In this document: positions 9,723 to 20,032 of the stretch, in pieces
Numbering within the stretch: position 1 is the first letter of the stretch
How the letters are laid out: every line of letters starts with the position of its first letter
NCBI GenBank assembly: GCA_945878555.1
Contig: CAMDWI010000028.1
Coordinates: 1 to 41,141, forward strand
Source: Klebsiella pneumoniae
GTDB taxonomy: Bacteria; Pseudomonadota; Gammaproteobacteria; Eutrophobiales; Eutrophobiaceae
Length of the DNA stretch: 41,141 bases
Direction of reading: 5' to 3'
Made by a program: the position numbers and the translations under genes
The notes under the pieces: generated by a model
Seen by the model: the letters and a program-made list of their open reading frames with translations, nothing else
Told to the model about the DNA's origin: nothing
The model's database searches: none

Positions 9723-11306
9723 TCAATCCTGTAAATTTTTAAGACGACCCCGCAGATGATCTGCCAGTCGCAGGGCGAGTGCGATCAGGCTCAAGGTCGG
9801 GTTGGCGGCCCCTGCCGTCGGGAACACCGAGGCACCCGCCACATACAGGTTGGCGATACCGTGGACCTGACTGTCCGGCGTGACAACACCCCGTTTCGGG
9901 TCCCGATGCATACGGGTTGTACCCATATGGTGCCAGCCGCCACTGAGAAAGTCAGGCCAGACACTGTCGTCCTGCCCTATCAACCAGTCCAGCAACCGGA
10001 TACGTCCCAGACCGCTGCGGCCGGTCTCGCGAGCAAGGATCTCGCATGACCGGCGGATCGAGCGTTTGTCCAGTTCGGTCAGCTGCCAGTGCAATGCCGC
10101 ACGGGGTACACCGAGCGCGTCTGTTTCGGCAGACAGGCTGACACGCGAATCCGGGTTTGGCGATTGTTCATGGCGACAGGCCAGCTTGAACAGCTGAAAT
10201 GTGGACAGCGTCGCCGGGGCCGGTTCAAGCGGTTTTGCCGCAGGTGGTGCAGTCTGCTGGTCCACTGTTTCGGGTGCTGGGGCAGGCGTATCCGAATACT
10301 GTAATAACACCTCAGCGGGAAATTCCTGAAAGGTGCCACGCGGATTATTACCTACGCCACCCGGACTCAGGCTCACTGTGCCATTAAGCAAGTGGTTACT
10401 GCGCTGGGCGGTCCGGCTCAGGGCCAGCTCCCCCCGTGATCGGGTCTGACCATAATTGAGCAGATACATCTTCAATGGTTGTGGTCGTTGCAGGGCCAGT
10501 TCGGCCACCGGCATCTCGACATGTTCCATAAAATAACGCCCGACCTGATCATGGTCGTTGCCCAGCCCGGCCTTGGCCTGGCGGTTGGCGGCCAGGAGCA
10601 GGCGTGCATTCTGGATAGAGCCGCAGGCGAGGATATAGTAGCGTGCCCGGACCCGATGCTGCCGACCGGTCAGCGTGCGGACCTGTAGACCCGAGACCGC
10701 ACTGATATTCTCATTTGTCTCCATGTCGCAGACATTTGCGTAGGTATACAGGTGTACACCTGGTGAGTTGACGATGGCATCACGATAACGGGTGCCGAAA
10801 CGGGTAGGTGGACTGAACTGCCACATCTTCGTTACGACCTGGCGTTTGTCATACGGTAGCCGGACCACATCGGGGTCCTGATCCTCCCAGTAGTCTGTCT
10901 CATATTCATATGGACCGAGTTCGACAATTTGTTGGGCACGCCGGTAATACGGGTCCAGTTGCCGGCGCGTAATAGGCCAGCCGCTGTGCGGTACCCAGGC
11001 ACGTTTCTGGAAATCGATCGGGTCGAGTGGCGCACAGAAGCCGGCCCAGTGGCCGGTGGTACCACCGAAATAATGCAGGCGGGCCGCCTGCAAGGGGTAA
11101 TACGGTTTGCCGGTGATATCGCCGCGATAGAGATCCTGCATACCGGCCTCCAGATTAAAACCACCCCCTTCGAGCAGGATAACCCGGGTGTTACTGGACG
11201 ATACCCATTCAAGCGCCATCGCGATGCCTGCGGCGCCCGCGCCGACGATACAGACATCGCCTTCAATCAGGCTGTTGTCCGCAAGTTCCCGGGTATCTGT
11301 GTGCAT
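9723..11306 (-). CDS. GMC-family FAD-dependent oxidoreductase
   Basis: Flavin-dependent oxidoreductase of the glucose-methanol-choline family, 527 residues. The FAD-binding GAGAAG motif is at residues 22-27, and the second FAD segment GGTTGHWAGF at 81-90. The C-terminal catalytic region has GGWHHMGTTRM with the His pair 459-460 and a closing AGASVFPTAGAANPT. Between the domains, residues 340-367 form a Pro/Ala/Thr-rich linker unusual for the family. No signal peptide is seen, yet the upstream partner gene (6 bases away) has one, resembling gluconate-2-dehydrogenase-like pairs in which a small subunit carries the export signal. The substrate is unknown. Confidence 0.85.
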   Translation of the reverse strand: MHTDTRELADNSLIEGDVCIVGAGAAGIAMALEWVSSSNTRVILLEGGGFNLEAGMQDLYRGDITGKPYYPLQAARLHYFGGTTGHWAGFCAPLDPIDFQKRAWVPHSGWPITRRQLDPYYRRAQQIVELGPYEYETDYWEDQDPDVVRLPYDKRQVVTKMWQFSPPTRFGTRYRDAIVNSPGVHLYTYANVCDMETNENISAVSGLQVRTLTGRQHRVRARYYILACGSIQNARLLLAANRQAKAGLGNDHDQVGRYFMEHVEMPVAELALQRPQPLKMYLLNYGQTRSRGELALSRTAQRSNHLLNGTVSLSPGGVGNNPRGTFQEFPAEVLLQYSDTPAPAPETVDQQTAPPAAKPLEPAPATLSTFQLFKLACRHEQSPNPDSRVSLSAETDALGVPRAALHWQLTELDKRSIRRSCEILARETGRSGLGRIRLLDWLIGQDDSVWPDFLSGGWHHMGTTRMHRDPKRGVVTPDSQVHGIANLYVAGASVFPTAGAANPTLSLIALALRLADHLRGRLKNLQD

Positions 11307-11312
11307 ATTGCT

Positions 11313-11687
11313 TCAGATGTCCTGTAGTGTACAAAGCGCACATTGTCTGGCTTCTGTCCGTGCCAGTACCCAGCCATCCAGCAGCACGGTATCGCCCCGG
11401 GCGAAGTCTGACATGACCAGGCTGTTAAGTTGGTCCTGCAGCCCACTCGTGGACTTCACCGACAGTTGGTTCAGGCTGTCCTGTAATATCCGGGTCAGAG
11501 ATGCGACATTCGCCTCTTCAGGAAAACGGCTCTGGTAGGCAAGGCCCAACTGGTGGATATAGCGACGATCGCCAAGAAACGACAGCAGCTCAGCGTGTGT
11601 GTATGCCTGCGTGCCTGCGGACAGCCGCGTTGCCACCGTCATCGCCAGCAGGGAGGCCGAGGACTGGATAAAATCCCTGCGTTTCAT
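11313..11687 (-). CDS. Small signal-bearing partner of the GMC oxidoreductase
   Basis: A 124-residue protein beginning MKRRDFIQSSASLLAMTVA, a twin-arginine-like signal (RRDFIQ plus a hydrophobic stretch). It resembles the small subunit (subunit-3 type) of membrane-bound sugar/alcohol dehydrogenases, which escorts the flavoprotein through the Tat pathway. The frame opens at 11729, but the ATG at 11687 places the RR motif at the N-terminus. It precedes the GMC gene by 6 bases on the same strand. The partner role is inferred from context; sequence similarity alone is weak. A C-terminal pair of Cys in RQCALC is notable. Confidence 0.65.
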   Translation of the reverse strand: MKRRDFIQSSASLLAMTVATRLSAGTQAYTHAELLSFLGDRRYIHQLGLAYQSRFPEEANVASLTRILQDSLNQLSVKSTSGLQDQLNSLVMSDFARGDTVLLDGWVLARTEARQCALCTLQDI

Positions 11688-11821
11688 CGGTCTACGGTCG
11701 CCCGAAGCCAGGCGCACACAGGGTGGCACAGGACTGGACGAATTGACAGGGAGACAGACATAAACATTGATAGTGATTATATTGGATCCTTGATGCCTCG
11801 TGCCAGTTATCCTCTGCCGCC

Positions 11822-12496
11822 TCAGAGCAGGCCACGTTCAGCGAACGACACCGATTCACCATCACCAATAACAAAATGATCCAGTACCCGGATATCGATC
11901 AAGCCAAGTGCATCGGACAACCTGCGGGTGATGTTGCGGTCTGCCTGGCTCGGCTCGGAGATGCCGGACGGGTGATTGTGGGCGAAGATGACGGCGGCGG
12001 CGTTATGAAACAGACAGCGTCGTACCACCTCGCGCGGGTGCACACTCGCCCCGTCGATCGTCCCTGTAAATAACTCCTCAAACGCAATGATGCGGTGTCG
12101 ATTGTCCAGAAACAGGCAGGCGAATACCTCATAGGGGTAGGCGCGCAGGCGTGAGGTGAGAAAATGGCGTGTCATTTCCGGACTTTTCAGCGGGGCGTCG
12201 CGTTTCAACGTTTGTTCCAGATAGCGTCGGCCCAGTTCCAGCGCGGCCTTAAGTTCGACGTATTTGGCAGCGCCTACGCCGGGAAAGTTGCACAGATCGG
12301 TCTGGCCGGAGTCGAGCAGGTTGCGCAGGCTGGTGAAATGGTTGAGCAGGTCCCGCCCCAGATCCACGGCGGATTTTCCACGCAGTCCGGTACGCAGGAA
12401 CAGGGCGAGTAATTCGGCATCGGAAAGACTGGCCGCACCACGGGCCAGCAATTTTTCACGGGGGCGCTCAGCAACGGGCCAGTCGGCTATCTTCAT
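11822..12496 (-). CDS. radC: RadC-family JAB/MPN protein
   Basis: A 224-residue RadC family protein. The N-terminal helix-hairpin-helix segment (FPGVGAAKY, residues 71-79) is followed by the JAMM metal-binding motif H173-x-H175-x10-D186 within [10 protein letters not shown]. Once described as a DNA repair factor, its biochemical role remains unsettled. It lies immediately upstream of and divergent from coaBC, the same neighbourhood as in E. coli and Pseudomonas, so this is the chromosomal housekeeping copy and not an island-borne one. Confidence 0.95.
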   Translation of the reverse strand: MKIADWPVAERPREKLLARGAASLSDAELLALFLRTGLRGKSAVDLGRDLLNHFTSLRNLLDSGQTDLCNFPGVGAAKYVELKAALELGRRYLEQTLKRDAPLKSPEMTRHFLTSRLRAYPYEVFACLFLDNRHRIIAFEELFTGTIDGASVHPREVVRRCLFHNAAAVIFAHNHPSGISEPSQADRNITRRLSDALGLIDIRVLDHFVIGDGESVSFAERGLL

Positions 12497-12591
12497 GGGG
12501 ACCTCCTTGTCCTTGGGATTTCAGGTGTAAATATACAACTTTTTTCCCATGCGTATACTGAGTTGTTACAAAATTAGGGTAAACTTGCCCC

Positions 12592-13806
12592 ATGAAATCC
12601 TTGTCACACAAACGCATTTTGCTCGGAGTCAGCGGCGGTATCGCCGCCTATAAAAGTGCCGATCTGGTCCGGCGCCTGCGCGAGCAGGGGGCGGAAGTCC
12701 AGGTCGTCATGACCCAGGGTGCAGGTGAATTTATCACGCCATTGACCTTCCAGGCCCTGTCCGGCCGACCGGTCTATACCCGCTTGCTGGATCACGATAG
12801 CGAGGCCGGGATGGGCCATATCGCGCTGGCACGCTGGGCCGATGTCATTGTTATTGCCCCGGCGACGGCCAATGTGATTGCCCGGCTGGCCCAGGGACTG
12901 GCGGACGACCTGCTGACCACACTGTGTCTGGCGGCTGACATCCCCTTGTTGATTGCCCCGGCGATGAACCAGCAGATGTGGGCGGCGGCGGCGACAACAG
13001 AAAATGTGGCCACCTTGCGCAGAAGAGGCGTTGAGATTTTAGGTCCGGGCACAGGCGAACAGGCCTGTGGTGAGACCGGTGCCGGTCGGATGCTGGAGCC
13101 CGCCGATATTGTCCAGGCCGTGCAAAACCGGTTCCGCACCGCGTTGTTGTCAGGTACGCGTATCGTTGTCACTGCCGGTCCTACCCGTGAGGCAATTGAC
13201 CCGGTCCGTTTTATCAGTAACCAGAGTTCAGGCCGGATGGGGTTTGCGCTTGCCCATGCGGCGATGGAGGCCGGCGCGGATGTGACACTGGTCTCCGGGC
13301 CCGTCAGTCTGGAGCCACCGGACAGGGTCCGTTATATTACTGTGGAAACGGCCGAGCAGATGCAGGCACAGGTGCAAAACCGGATGGGCAGCATGGAGAT
13401 ATTTATCGCCGCCGCGGCGGTTGCCGACTATCGCTGTGTCAAGGTCGCCCAACAGAAGATCAAGAAAGGCAGCAGCCGAATCAGCCTGGATCTGGAGAAA
13501 AATCCCGATATCCTGGCGATGGTCTCCGCAGCCAGCAACCGACCTTTTACGGTTGGCTTTGCCGCCGAGACCGAGTCGGTCCATGACAATGCGATGCTCA
13601 AGCTGAAAAACAAGGGCCTCGATATGATTGCGGCCAACCAGGTCGGTAACGGTCTGGGTTTCAATACCGAAGACAACGCACTTGAGGTGCTCTGGCACGG
13701 TGGCAGTATCTCACTCGGCAGGCAGTCCAAGGACAAGCTTGCGCGCAAACTGATCCATCTTGTCGCTGACAGGTTTCATGAAAAAAATTCAAATCAGACT
13801 CATTGA
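12592..13806 (+). CDS. coaBC: Bifunctional phosphopantothenoylcysteine decarboxylase / phosphopantothenate-cysteine ligase
   Basis: Two-domain enzyme of CoA synthesis. The N-terminal FMN-dependent CoaC decarboxylase (about residues 1-180) has [10 protein letters not shown] (12-21), the catalytic His76 in [18 protein letters not shown] (125-132) and the active Cys161 in [10 protein letters not shown]. The C-terminal CoaB ligase has [17 protein letters not shown] and a Lys-rich [10 protein letters not shown] loop. The length of 404 residues is typical. It is divergent from radC, and the last 29 bases overlap dut. Confidence 0.97.
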   Translation: MKSLSHKRILLGVSGGIAAYKSADLVRRLREQGAEVQVVMTQGAGEFITPLTFQALSGRPVYTRLLDHDSEAGMGHIALARWADVIVIAPATANVIARLAQGLADDLLTTLCLAADIPLLIAPAMNQQMWAAAATTENVATLRRRGVEILGPGTGEQACGETGAGRMLEPADIVQAVQNRFRTALLSGTRIVVTAGPTREAIDPVRFISNQSSGRMGFALAHAAMEAGADVTLVSGPVSLEPPDRVRYITVETAEQMQAQVQNRMGSMEIFIAAAAVADYRCVKVAQQKIKKGSSRISLDLEKNPDILAMVSAASNRPFTVGFAAETESVHDNAMLKLKNKGLDMIAANQVGNGLGFNTEDNALEVLWHGGSISLGRQSKDKLARKLIHLVADRFHEKNSNQTH

Positions 13807-14248
13807 TTCCCGGCTCGGTCATGAATTTCCGTTGCCCAACTATGCAACCGACGGGTCTGCCGGACTGGACCTGTGTGCCTGTCTCGAACAGACCGTGACG
13901 CTGTCCCCGGGCGAGACGCTGTTGATTCCGGCCGGGTTTGCGATCTACATTGCGGACCCGGAACTGGCTGCCGTGATATTGCCGCGCTCTGGTCTCGGCC
14001 ACAAGAAGGGTATTGTGCTCGGTAATCTGGTCGGCCTGATCGACTCGGACTATCAGGGCCAGTTGTTTATCTCCTGCTGGAATCGTGGTCATGAACCGGT
14101 AGTTATCACGCCGGGTGACAGGATCGCCCAGCTGGTGTTTGTCCCGGTTGTCCGGGCACAGTTCGAGATGGTGGAAAGTTTTGAAGAGAGCCGGAGAGGG
14201 GCCGGAGGATTCGGCCATACCGGTATCAACACGAACCAACAAGGATAA
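13778..14248 (+). CDS. dut: dUTP diphosphatase
   Basis: Trimeric dUTPase that hydrolyses dUTP to dUMP, keeping uracil out of DNA and supplying dUMP for thymidylate. It has 156 residues from the ATG at 13778, which is inside the end of coaBC and preceded by an AGG. Family motifs include [10 protein letters not shown], the [10 protein letters not shown] motif, [11 protein letters not shown], and the flexible C-terminal P-loop-like [10 protein letters not shown], where His replaces the usual Ser. The coaBC-dut overlap is conserved in gammaproteobacteria. Confidence 0.97.
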   Translation: MKKIQIRLIDSRLGHEFPLPNYATDGSAGLDLCACLEQTVTLSPGETLLIPAGFAIYIADPELAAVILPRSGLGHKKGIVLGNLVGLIDSDYQGQLFISCWNRGHEPVVITPGDRIAQLVFVPVVRAQFEMVESFEESRRGAGGFGHTGINTNQQG

Positions 14249-14252
14249 AAAC

Positions 14253-16784
14253 ATGGTTGAAGGTCCAGTATCGAAACGGCGGTTCAGTCGCAGGCAGGTA
14301 AGGCAGGCCACTATTGCGGCTGCCGCGGTCATTACGGTACTGGTGATCGCCACGGCTGGCTGGTTCATGTTCAGCGCAGGTATGCAGTCAAACATGGAAT
14401 CAGACCAGCAGCAGATTGAGGCAGATGCAAAGTCACAGGCGAAGGTGATTGCCACGTATTTCAGCACCGTGAGTTCCGCCCTGACTGAATATGCCGGCAG
14501 CGACAGCACGCGAGCGCTATTCGAGTCTGCCGATACCGCAGCGCTGGCACTGGAGGCCGAGTCCGCAAGCAGCCGTTTCCCCTCAGCATTGAAGGTCCGG
14601 CTGTTGTTACCGGGTGGTTACGAGCTGGATAACACCAGCAAGCCACCACTGACCTACGGCTCGCTGGATATCCTGGGCAAGGCCGAGCGGTCGACCGGGT
14701 CGATTGCAGCCGAGGTGTTGCTGTTCGGTACGGACAACCAGCATATCGTGCTGGTTGAACGGGTCAAGAACGTGTCTGACCAGTTGATGGGTATTGTCCA
14801 CCTGAGTCTGGATGTTGCACTGCTGGACCAGGCACTTGCCGGTGTGGTACCGGGGGCGGCCTATGTTGAAGTCAGACAATCGACATCGGGCGACCCGCTG
14901 GTGCTCGGACAGAAGGGTGACTCCTCTCTGAAGTCGGGCGATCCGTTTACCACGTCTATTGCAGGCACCTTGTGGACACTCGCCTACTGGGGCGAAGGTT
15001 CAGGCCTGTCGATGGGTGGTAGTAGCGAGAGCGGTAGCGGGATGTTCATTGGCATGATGGCCCTGGTTTTGATCCTGCTTGCAGCGGGAGCACTGGTTGT
15101 GGTGCGCAGACGCGGCCCCACTGTCGCCACTGCCGAAGACAAGCAGGACATCAGGTACAAGGGTGCGATACGCGCCATCATGGACGGTGCCCATCCGGGC
15201 ATGGAAAAGCTGATAGCGAATATGCCTGAGAAGGGCAGTGCTGCCGTGACTGACGTTCCAGGGATTTCAAAAGGTATGATGGGAGATGATATAACAATGA
15301 TATTGAAAAAAGAGGATTTGAAGGCCGCCATGGCAGGCAATGAAGCAAAGGCCCCTGTTGCAAAGGCCGCCCCGGTTGCCGACAAGGAGCATGGTCACAA
15401 CGGGATTAACATTCCCGAGGTTATATTCCGTAAATACGATATCCGGGGCGTGGTCGGCAAGACCTTGACGCCGGAGCTGGTCCGGATCATCGGCCAGGCC
15501 ATCGGCAGTGCGGCAGACGCGGCCGGTCAGAAGACTGTCATCGTCGGACGTGATGGTCGCCTCTCCAGTCCTGATTTTGCCGAGAGCCTGATCAAGGGCC
15601 TGCGTGCTGCGGGCCGTGACGTCATTGATATCGGTATTGTGCCGACACCGGTCCTGTATTTCGCCACAAACCATCTGAAGTCGAAAAGTGGCGTCATGAT
15701 CACCGGCAGTCATAACGGACCGGAATACAACGGTCTGAAGATAGTCATCGCGGGTGACACGCTGTCAGAAGAGGGTATCCGCTCCTTATATAACCGCATT
15801 ATTAATAATGACCTGGTCAGTGGTGAGGGTGGAATCGATACGGCCGAGGTGATTGGGGACTACATCCGGCGTATTACCGACGATATTCCGGTTGCGCTTG
15901 GCAGGGCGTACAAGCTGGTCGTCGATTGTGGCAATGGTGCGGCAGGTATTGTTGCCCCCGAACTGTATCGTGCACTGGGGCATGATGTGATTGAAATGTA
16001 CTGCGATCTTGATGGCCGGTTCCCCAACCACCATCCGGATCCGGGTGAGCCCAAGAACATGCAGCATATGATCGATCGGGTGCGTCAGGAAAAGGCGGAT
16101 CTCGGCTTTGCGTTTGATGGCGATGGCGACAGGCTCGGTATCGTTGATGCAGAAGGCAACATCATCTGGCCGGATCGGCAGATGATGGTATTCGCCCGTG
16201 ATGTGCTCTCGCGTAACAAGGGCGCGCCTATCATCTTTGACGTGAAGTGTACCAGCCACCTGCGCAAGGCCATTGAAGCCAGTGGCGGCAAGGCGGTCAT
16301 GTGGAAGACCGGGCATTCACTGATCAAGAGCAAGATGAAGCAAATGCAGGCCCCGCTCGCCGGTGAAATGAGTGGCCATATCTTCTTCAAGGAGAGATGG
16401 TACGGATTTGATGACGCCCTCTATTCCGGCGCGCGCATGCTGGAGATCCTGCTGAATGCGAAGATGAAGCCGACCGAGTTTTTTGCGGCCATCCCGGAGA
16501 GTGTGTCCACACCGGAACTGAAGATCGATATGCCCGAAAGCGAACATGTCTCGTTTATGCAGACGCTCGAATCGAAACTGTCGTTCAAGGACACGGAAGT
16601 GATCACGGTTGACGGATTCCGCGTCGAGTTCAAGGATGGCTGGGGTCTGATTCGCCCGTCAAATACGACACCGTGTCTGGTCGTGCGATTCGAGGCAGAC
16701 AACGAAGCGGCGCTGGAGCGGATCAAGACCGGTTTCCGCGAGTTGTTGCTGTCGATAAAAGCGGATCTGAAGATCCCGTTCTGA
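14253..16784 (+). CDS. algC: Membrane-anchored phosphomannomutase/phosphoglucomutase (AlgC type)
   Basis: Interconverts mannose-1-/6-phosphate and glucose-1-/6-phosphate for exopolysaccharide and LPS sugar nucleotides. The ATG at 14253 has a good AAGGA site; the frame opens earlier at 14115, inside dut, and I reject that start. It encodes 843 residues. Transmembrane segments at about 20-41 and 264-286 enclose a likely periplasmic domain, then a linker, and the catalytic region begins near 386. The phosphoserine is Ser486 in TGSHNGPEYNG (Gly where Pro is usual), the Mg2+ loop is D622GDGDR, GEMSGH is at 704-709, and the phosphate-binding RPSNTTP starts at 801. A similar long N-terminal extension is annotated for Pseudomonas AlgC. 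It sits between dut and argB, as in Pseudomonas. Confidence 0.94.
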   Translation: MVEGPVSKRRFSRRQVRQATIAAAAVITVLVIATAGWFMFSAGMQSNMESDQQQIEADAKSQAKVIATYFSTVSSALTEYAGSDSTRALFESADTAALALEAESASSRFPSALKVRLLLPGGYELDNTSKPPLTYGSLDILGKAERSTGSIAAEVLLFGTDNQHIVLVERVKNVSDQLMGIVHLSLDVALLDQALAGVVPGAAYVEVRQSTSGDPLVLGQKGDSSLKSGDPFTTSIAGTLWTLAYWGEGSGLSMGGSSESGSGMFIGMMALVLILLAAGALVVVRRRGPTVATAEDKQDIRYKGAIRAIMDGAHPGMEKLIANMPEKGSAAVTDVPGISKGMMGDDITMILKKEDLKAAMAGNEAKAPVAKAAPVADKEHGHNGINIPEVIFRKYDIRGVVGKTLTPELVRIIGQAIGSAADAAGQKTVIVGRDGRLSSPDFAESLIKGLRAAGRDVIDIGIVPTPVLYFATNHLKSKSGVMITGSHNGPEYNGLKIVIAGDTLSEEGIRSLYNRIINNDLVSGEGGIDTAEVIGDYIRRITDDIPVALGRAYKLVVDCGNGAAGIVAPELYRALGHDVIEMYCDLDGRFPNHHPDPGEPKNMQHMIDRVRQEKADLGFAFDGDGDRLGIVDAEGNIIWPDRQMMVFARDVLSRNKGAPIIFDVKCTSHLRKAIEASGGKAVMWKTGHSLIKSKMKQMQAPLAGEMSGHIFFKERWYGFDDALYSGARMLEILLNAKMKPTEFFAAIPESVSTPELKIDMPESEHVSFMQTLESKLSFKDTEVITVDGFRVEFKDGWGLIRPSNTTPCLVVRFEADNEAALERIKTGFRELLLSIKADLKIPF

Positions 16785-16809
16785 TAACCACCAACTTCAC
16801 TACCGGTAA

Positions 16810-17730
<921 letters not shown>

Positions 17731-17746
17731 ACCCGGACCCCTGAAT

Positions 17747-18340
17747 ATGACCACGATTAAACGACCTGACCGCCGCCAGCATATATTACAGGTGCTCGCC
17801 GAACAGCTGGAGGTTCATCCCGGTTCACGTATCACCACTGCCGCGCTGGCGAGGGCTGTCGGGGTTTCCGAGGCCGCGTTGTACCGTCATTTTGCCAGCA
17901 AGGCCAAGATGTTTGAGGCGCTGATCGATTTTGCCGAGGAATCGATCTTCAGTCTGATCAACCGGATCCTCGAACAGGAGACAGCAGCAGATGCCCGTTG
18001 TGATCGCATCGTTCGCCTGTTACTCGGCTTCTCTGAACGCAATCCGGGTATTACCCGTGTCCTGCTCGGTGATGCGCTGGTCGGAGAAAATGAAAGACTG
18101 CGGGTGAGAGTGGTCAAGTTCTTCGATCGGATCGAGACGCAGCTGAAACAAATACTGCGCGAGGCTAACCTCGGTCAGGGAGTACGTGCCAGCGGTTCGA
18201 TTGATGCGACCGCCAACCACATCATGACGCTGATAGAGGGCCACATGAGCCGCTTTGTCAGGACCAACTTCGAGAAAAAACCAACCGCGTTTGTAGACGA
18301 GCAGTGGCCGGTGTTAAGGCAGGGGTTGTTTCGGTTGTAA
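17747..18340 (+). CDS. slmA: Nucleoid occlusion factor SlmA (TetR family)
   Basis: DNA-binding protein that blocks FtsZ-ring assembly over the nucleoid. It has 197 residues. The N-terminus RPDRRQHILQVLAEQLE, followed by a helix-turn-helix (about residues 29-50, ALARAVGVSEAALYRHFASK), matches SlmA. Its position after dut-algC-argB and near pyrE agrees with the E. coli dut-slmA-pyrE order. It lies convergent with the DUF4124 gene across palindromic element B. Confidence 0.93.
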   Translation: MTTIKRPDRRQHILQVLAEQLEVHPGSRITTAALARAVGVSEAALYRHFASKAKMFEALIDFAEESIFSLINRILEQETAADARCDRIVRLLLGFSERNPGITRVLLGDALVGENERLRVRVVKFFDRIETQLKQILREANLGQGVRASGSIDATANHIMTLIEGHMSRFVRTNFEKKPTAFVDEQWPVLRQGLFRL

Positions 18341-18413
18341 ATTATAAGCGGAGACGACAGTTAGCCTTGTACATCAATTTATATCAGGATAGCTATTTTG
18401 GATTCCATGCCAC

Positions 18414-18525
18414 ATCAGCTGTCTGGTTATAATCGTTCAAGACACGCTGTGAATACATCCATGTACGCTCGAGCGCCGCATCCATGCGGCTAACGGTCTT
18501 TCACAATTATAACCAGACAGCTGAT
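18414..18525 (+). repeat. Palindromic element, copy B (71-nt core in a locus-specific inverted repeat)
   Basis: The 71-nt core (18435-18505) differs from copy A at 7 positions and has the same two hairpins: TACATCCATGTA (18454-18465) and GCCGCATCCATGCGGC (18475-18490). The enclosing inverted repeat is a perfect 20 bp (ATCAGCTGTCTGGTTATAAT at 18414-18433, complement at 18506-18525) and shares no sequence with the arms of copy A. It lies between the convergent genes slmA and DUF4124 and has no T-run. The core orientation is the same as in copy A relative to the window. Confidence 0.9.
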
Positions 18526-18556
18526 TCCCGACTGTAGTGCAATCTGGAACAGTACT

Positions 18557-19183
18557 TCAGAGCGACTTCAGCTTTTTAAACCGCTCGATATTGCCAGCAT
18601 ACTCCTTGCCGGTATCTTCATGTTCCTTGCGCTTCTCGGCGATGTAGTCGTTGTTGTTCTTGATCTGACGGCGCAGTGATTCGATATCTTTCAGCAAGGC
18701 CTCGTTTGGTGTATTGCCGGAACGTTCTGCGTCCGCGGCCGACTGGATACGTTTATCGAGGTCGGCCTGGATTGTTTCAGTACGTTTCTCTGCCAGTTTG
18801 ATACTGGAGTCTATCGCCTTCAGTCGCTCGTTACGCACGAGTTCAATGTCCTCGACCGAGCTGAATGTTTCCAGCAGGATCGTGTCTGCCTTGGCCTGCT
18901 CTTGCTGTTTACGTTTTTCCTCGGCCTGGGAGGCGGCCTGCTTTGCCTCGACTTCCATTTCAGCGTCTGTCTTCGCGCGTTTCTGCTCTTCCTTGATCAG
19001 GCCCTGCTTACTCAGTTCCTGATGTCCCTGCTGCGAATATTCCGGCGGGACCTTGTCTCCACACTCCTTCACGCCATCCTTGTTGGTCCAGCATTTGATT
19101 GCTGCATGGGACGACAGGCTGAGGCCGCCGAGCATCAGTGTAGTCAGTATAAACAGTACACGGGTCGTGGTAGTTTTGTTCAT
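18557..19183 (-). CDS. DUF4124-domain exported coiled-coil protein
   Basis: A 208-residue protein with a signal peptide (about residues 1-28, ending SSHA) and a short DUF4124-like unit (IKCWTNKDGVKECGDKVPP) containing two Cys. It then has a long, highly charged Lys/Glu/Gln-rich region (about 50-205) predicted to be alpha-helical coiled coil. DUF4124 proteins are periplasmic and of unknown function. It is a single gene between palindromic element B and pyrE; the 91 bases upstream hold no other recognisable feature. Confidence 0.8.
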   Translation of the reverse strand: MNKTTTTRVLFILTTLMLGGLSLSSHAAIKCWTNKDGVKECGDKVPPEYSQQGHQELSKQGLIKEEQKRAKTDAEMEVEAKQAASQAEEKRKQQEQAKADTILLETFSSVEDIELVRNERLKAIDSSIKLAEKRTETIQADLDKRIQSAADAERSGNTPNEALLKDIESLRRQIKNNNDYIAEKRKEHEDTGKEYAGNIERFKKLKSL

Positions 19184-19274
19184 GGGATTACAGATCCACC
19201 TGAATGAGGTTGTAGTTGTGTGTAATTATAGTACCCAAAATTGCTGCACTTGACAGCAGTTCAAAAAACTATAA

Positions 19275-19919
19275 TCAGGCCAGCCCGTAGTTGCGCCGGT
19301 ATTCTTTAATCTTATCAAGATATTGCGACAATTCAGCCGACCCGGACAGATATTCGGTCAACGCGTCCAAACCTATGATACTAATGACCGGAATATGCCA
19401 GGTTTGTTCAATCTCCTGTATCGCCGAGAGCTCGCCCACGCCCTTTTCCTGCCGGTCCAGCGCGATGATAACGCCTGCCGGAATGGCCCCGGCCTTTTTA
19501 ATCACCTCAACCGATTCCCTGACCGAGGTGCCGGCGGTTATGACGTCATCTATGATTAACACCCGCCCGGCCAGCGGTGCGCCGAGAGTGATACCGCCCT
19601 CGCCGTGGTCCTTGGCCTCCTTGCGGTTGAAGCAGTAGGGCAGCGAACGACCGTACTCCTTGTGCAAGGCAATTGCCAGTGTGCATGCCAGCGGAATGCC
19701 CTTGTAGGCGGGCCCGTATATCATGTCGTAACTGAGGCCAGAGGACTGTATCGCTGCGGCATAAAACTCACCCAGCCGGGTCAGGCTTTCGCCGTCATTA
19801 AACAGGCCACTGTTGAAGAAATAGGGACTCAGGCGCCCGGACTTCAGGGTGAACTCGCCAAAGCGCAATACGTTTTTCTCAAGGGCAAAGCGGATAAATT
19901 CGTTCTGATAGTTATGCAT
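19275..19919 (-). CDS. pyrE: Orotate phosphoribosyltransferase
   Basis: Joins orotate to PRPP to make OMP, the fifth step of pyrimidine synthesis. The open frame begins at 20015, but the ATG at 19919 gives the family start [20 protein letters not shown] and a 214-residue product, close to E. coli PyrE. The PRPP-binding motif [13 protein letters not shown] is at residues 120-132, with [13 protein letters not shown] (97-109) as the catalytic loop. It is divergent from the exonuclease gene. Other pyr genes are at 33372-37023. Confidence 0.97.
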   Translation of the reverse strand: MHNYQNEFIRFALEKNVLRFGEFTLKSGRLSPYFFNSGLFNDGESLTRLGEFYAAAIQSSGLSYDMIYGPAYKGIPLACTLAIALHKEYGRSLPYCFNRKEAKDHGEGGITLGAPLAGRVLIIDDVITAGTSVRESVEVIKKAGAIPAGVIIALDRQEKGVGELSAIQEIEQTWHIPVISIIGLDALTEYLSGSAELSQYLDKIKEYRRNYGLA

Positions 19920-20032
19920 AATTTTGATGGTTATATCGTCGGGGTCAGCCGGGTTTACGGCATGATAGAATAACGCAGACCACGAATTTAATACAGAACA
20001 GTACACACACCACAACCACGAATGGAAACACT

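Noticed and set aside
13661..14509. 282-codon minus-strand frame across coaBC, dut and algC
   Set aside because: It is the shadow of three confident plus-strand genes and lacks any family features.
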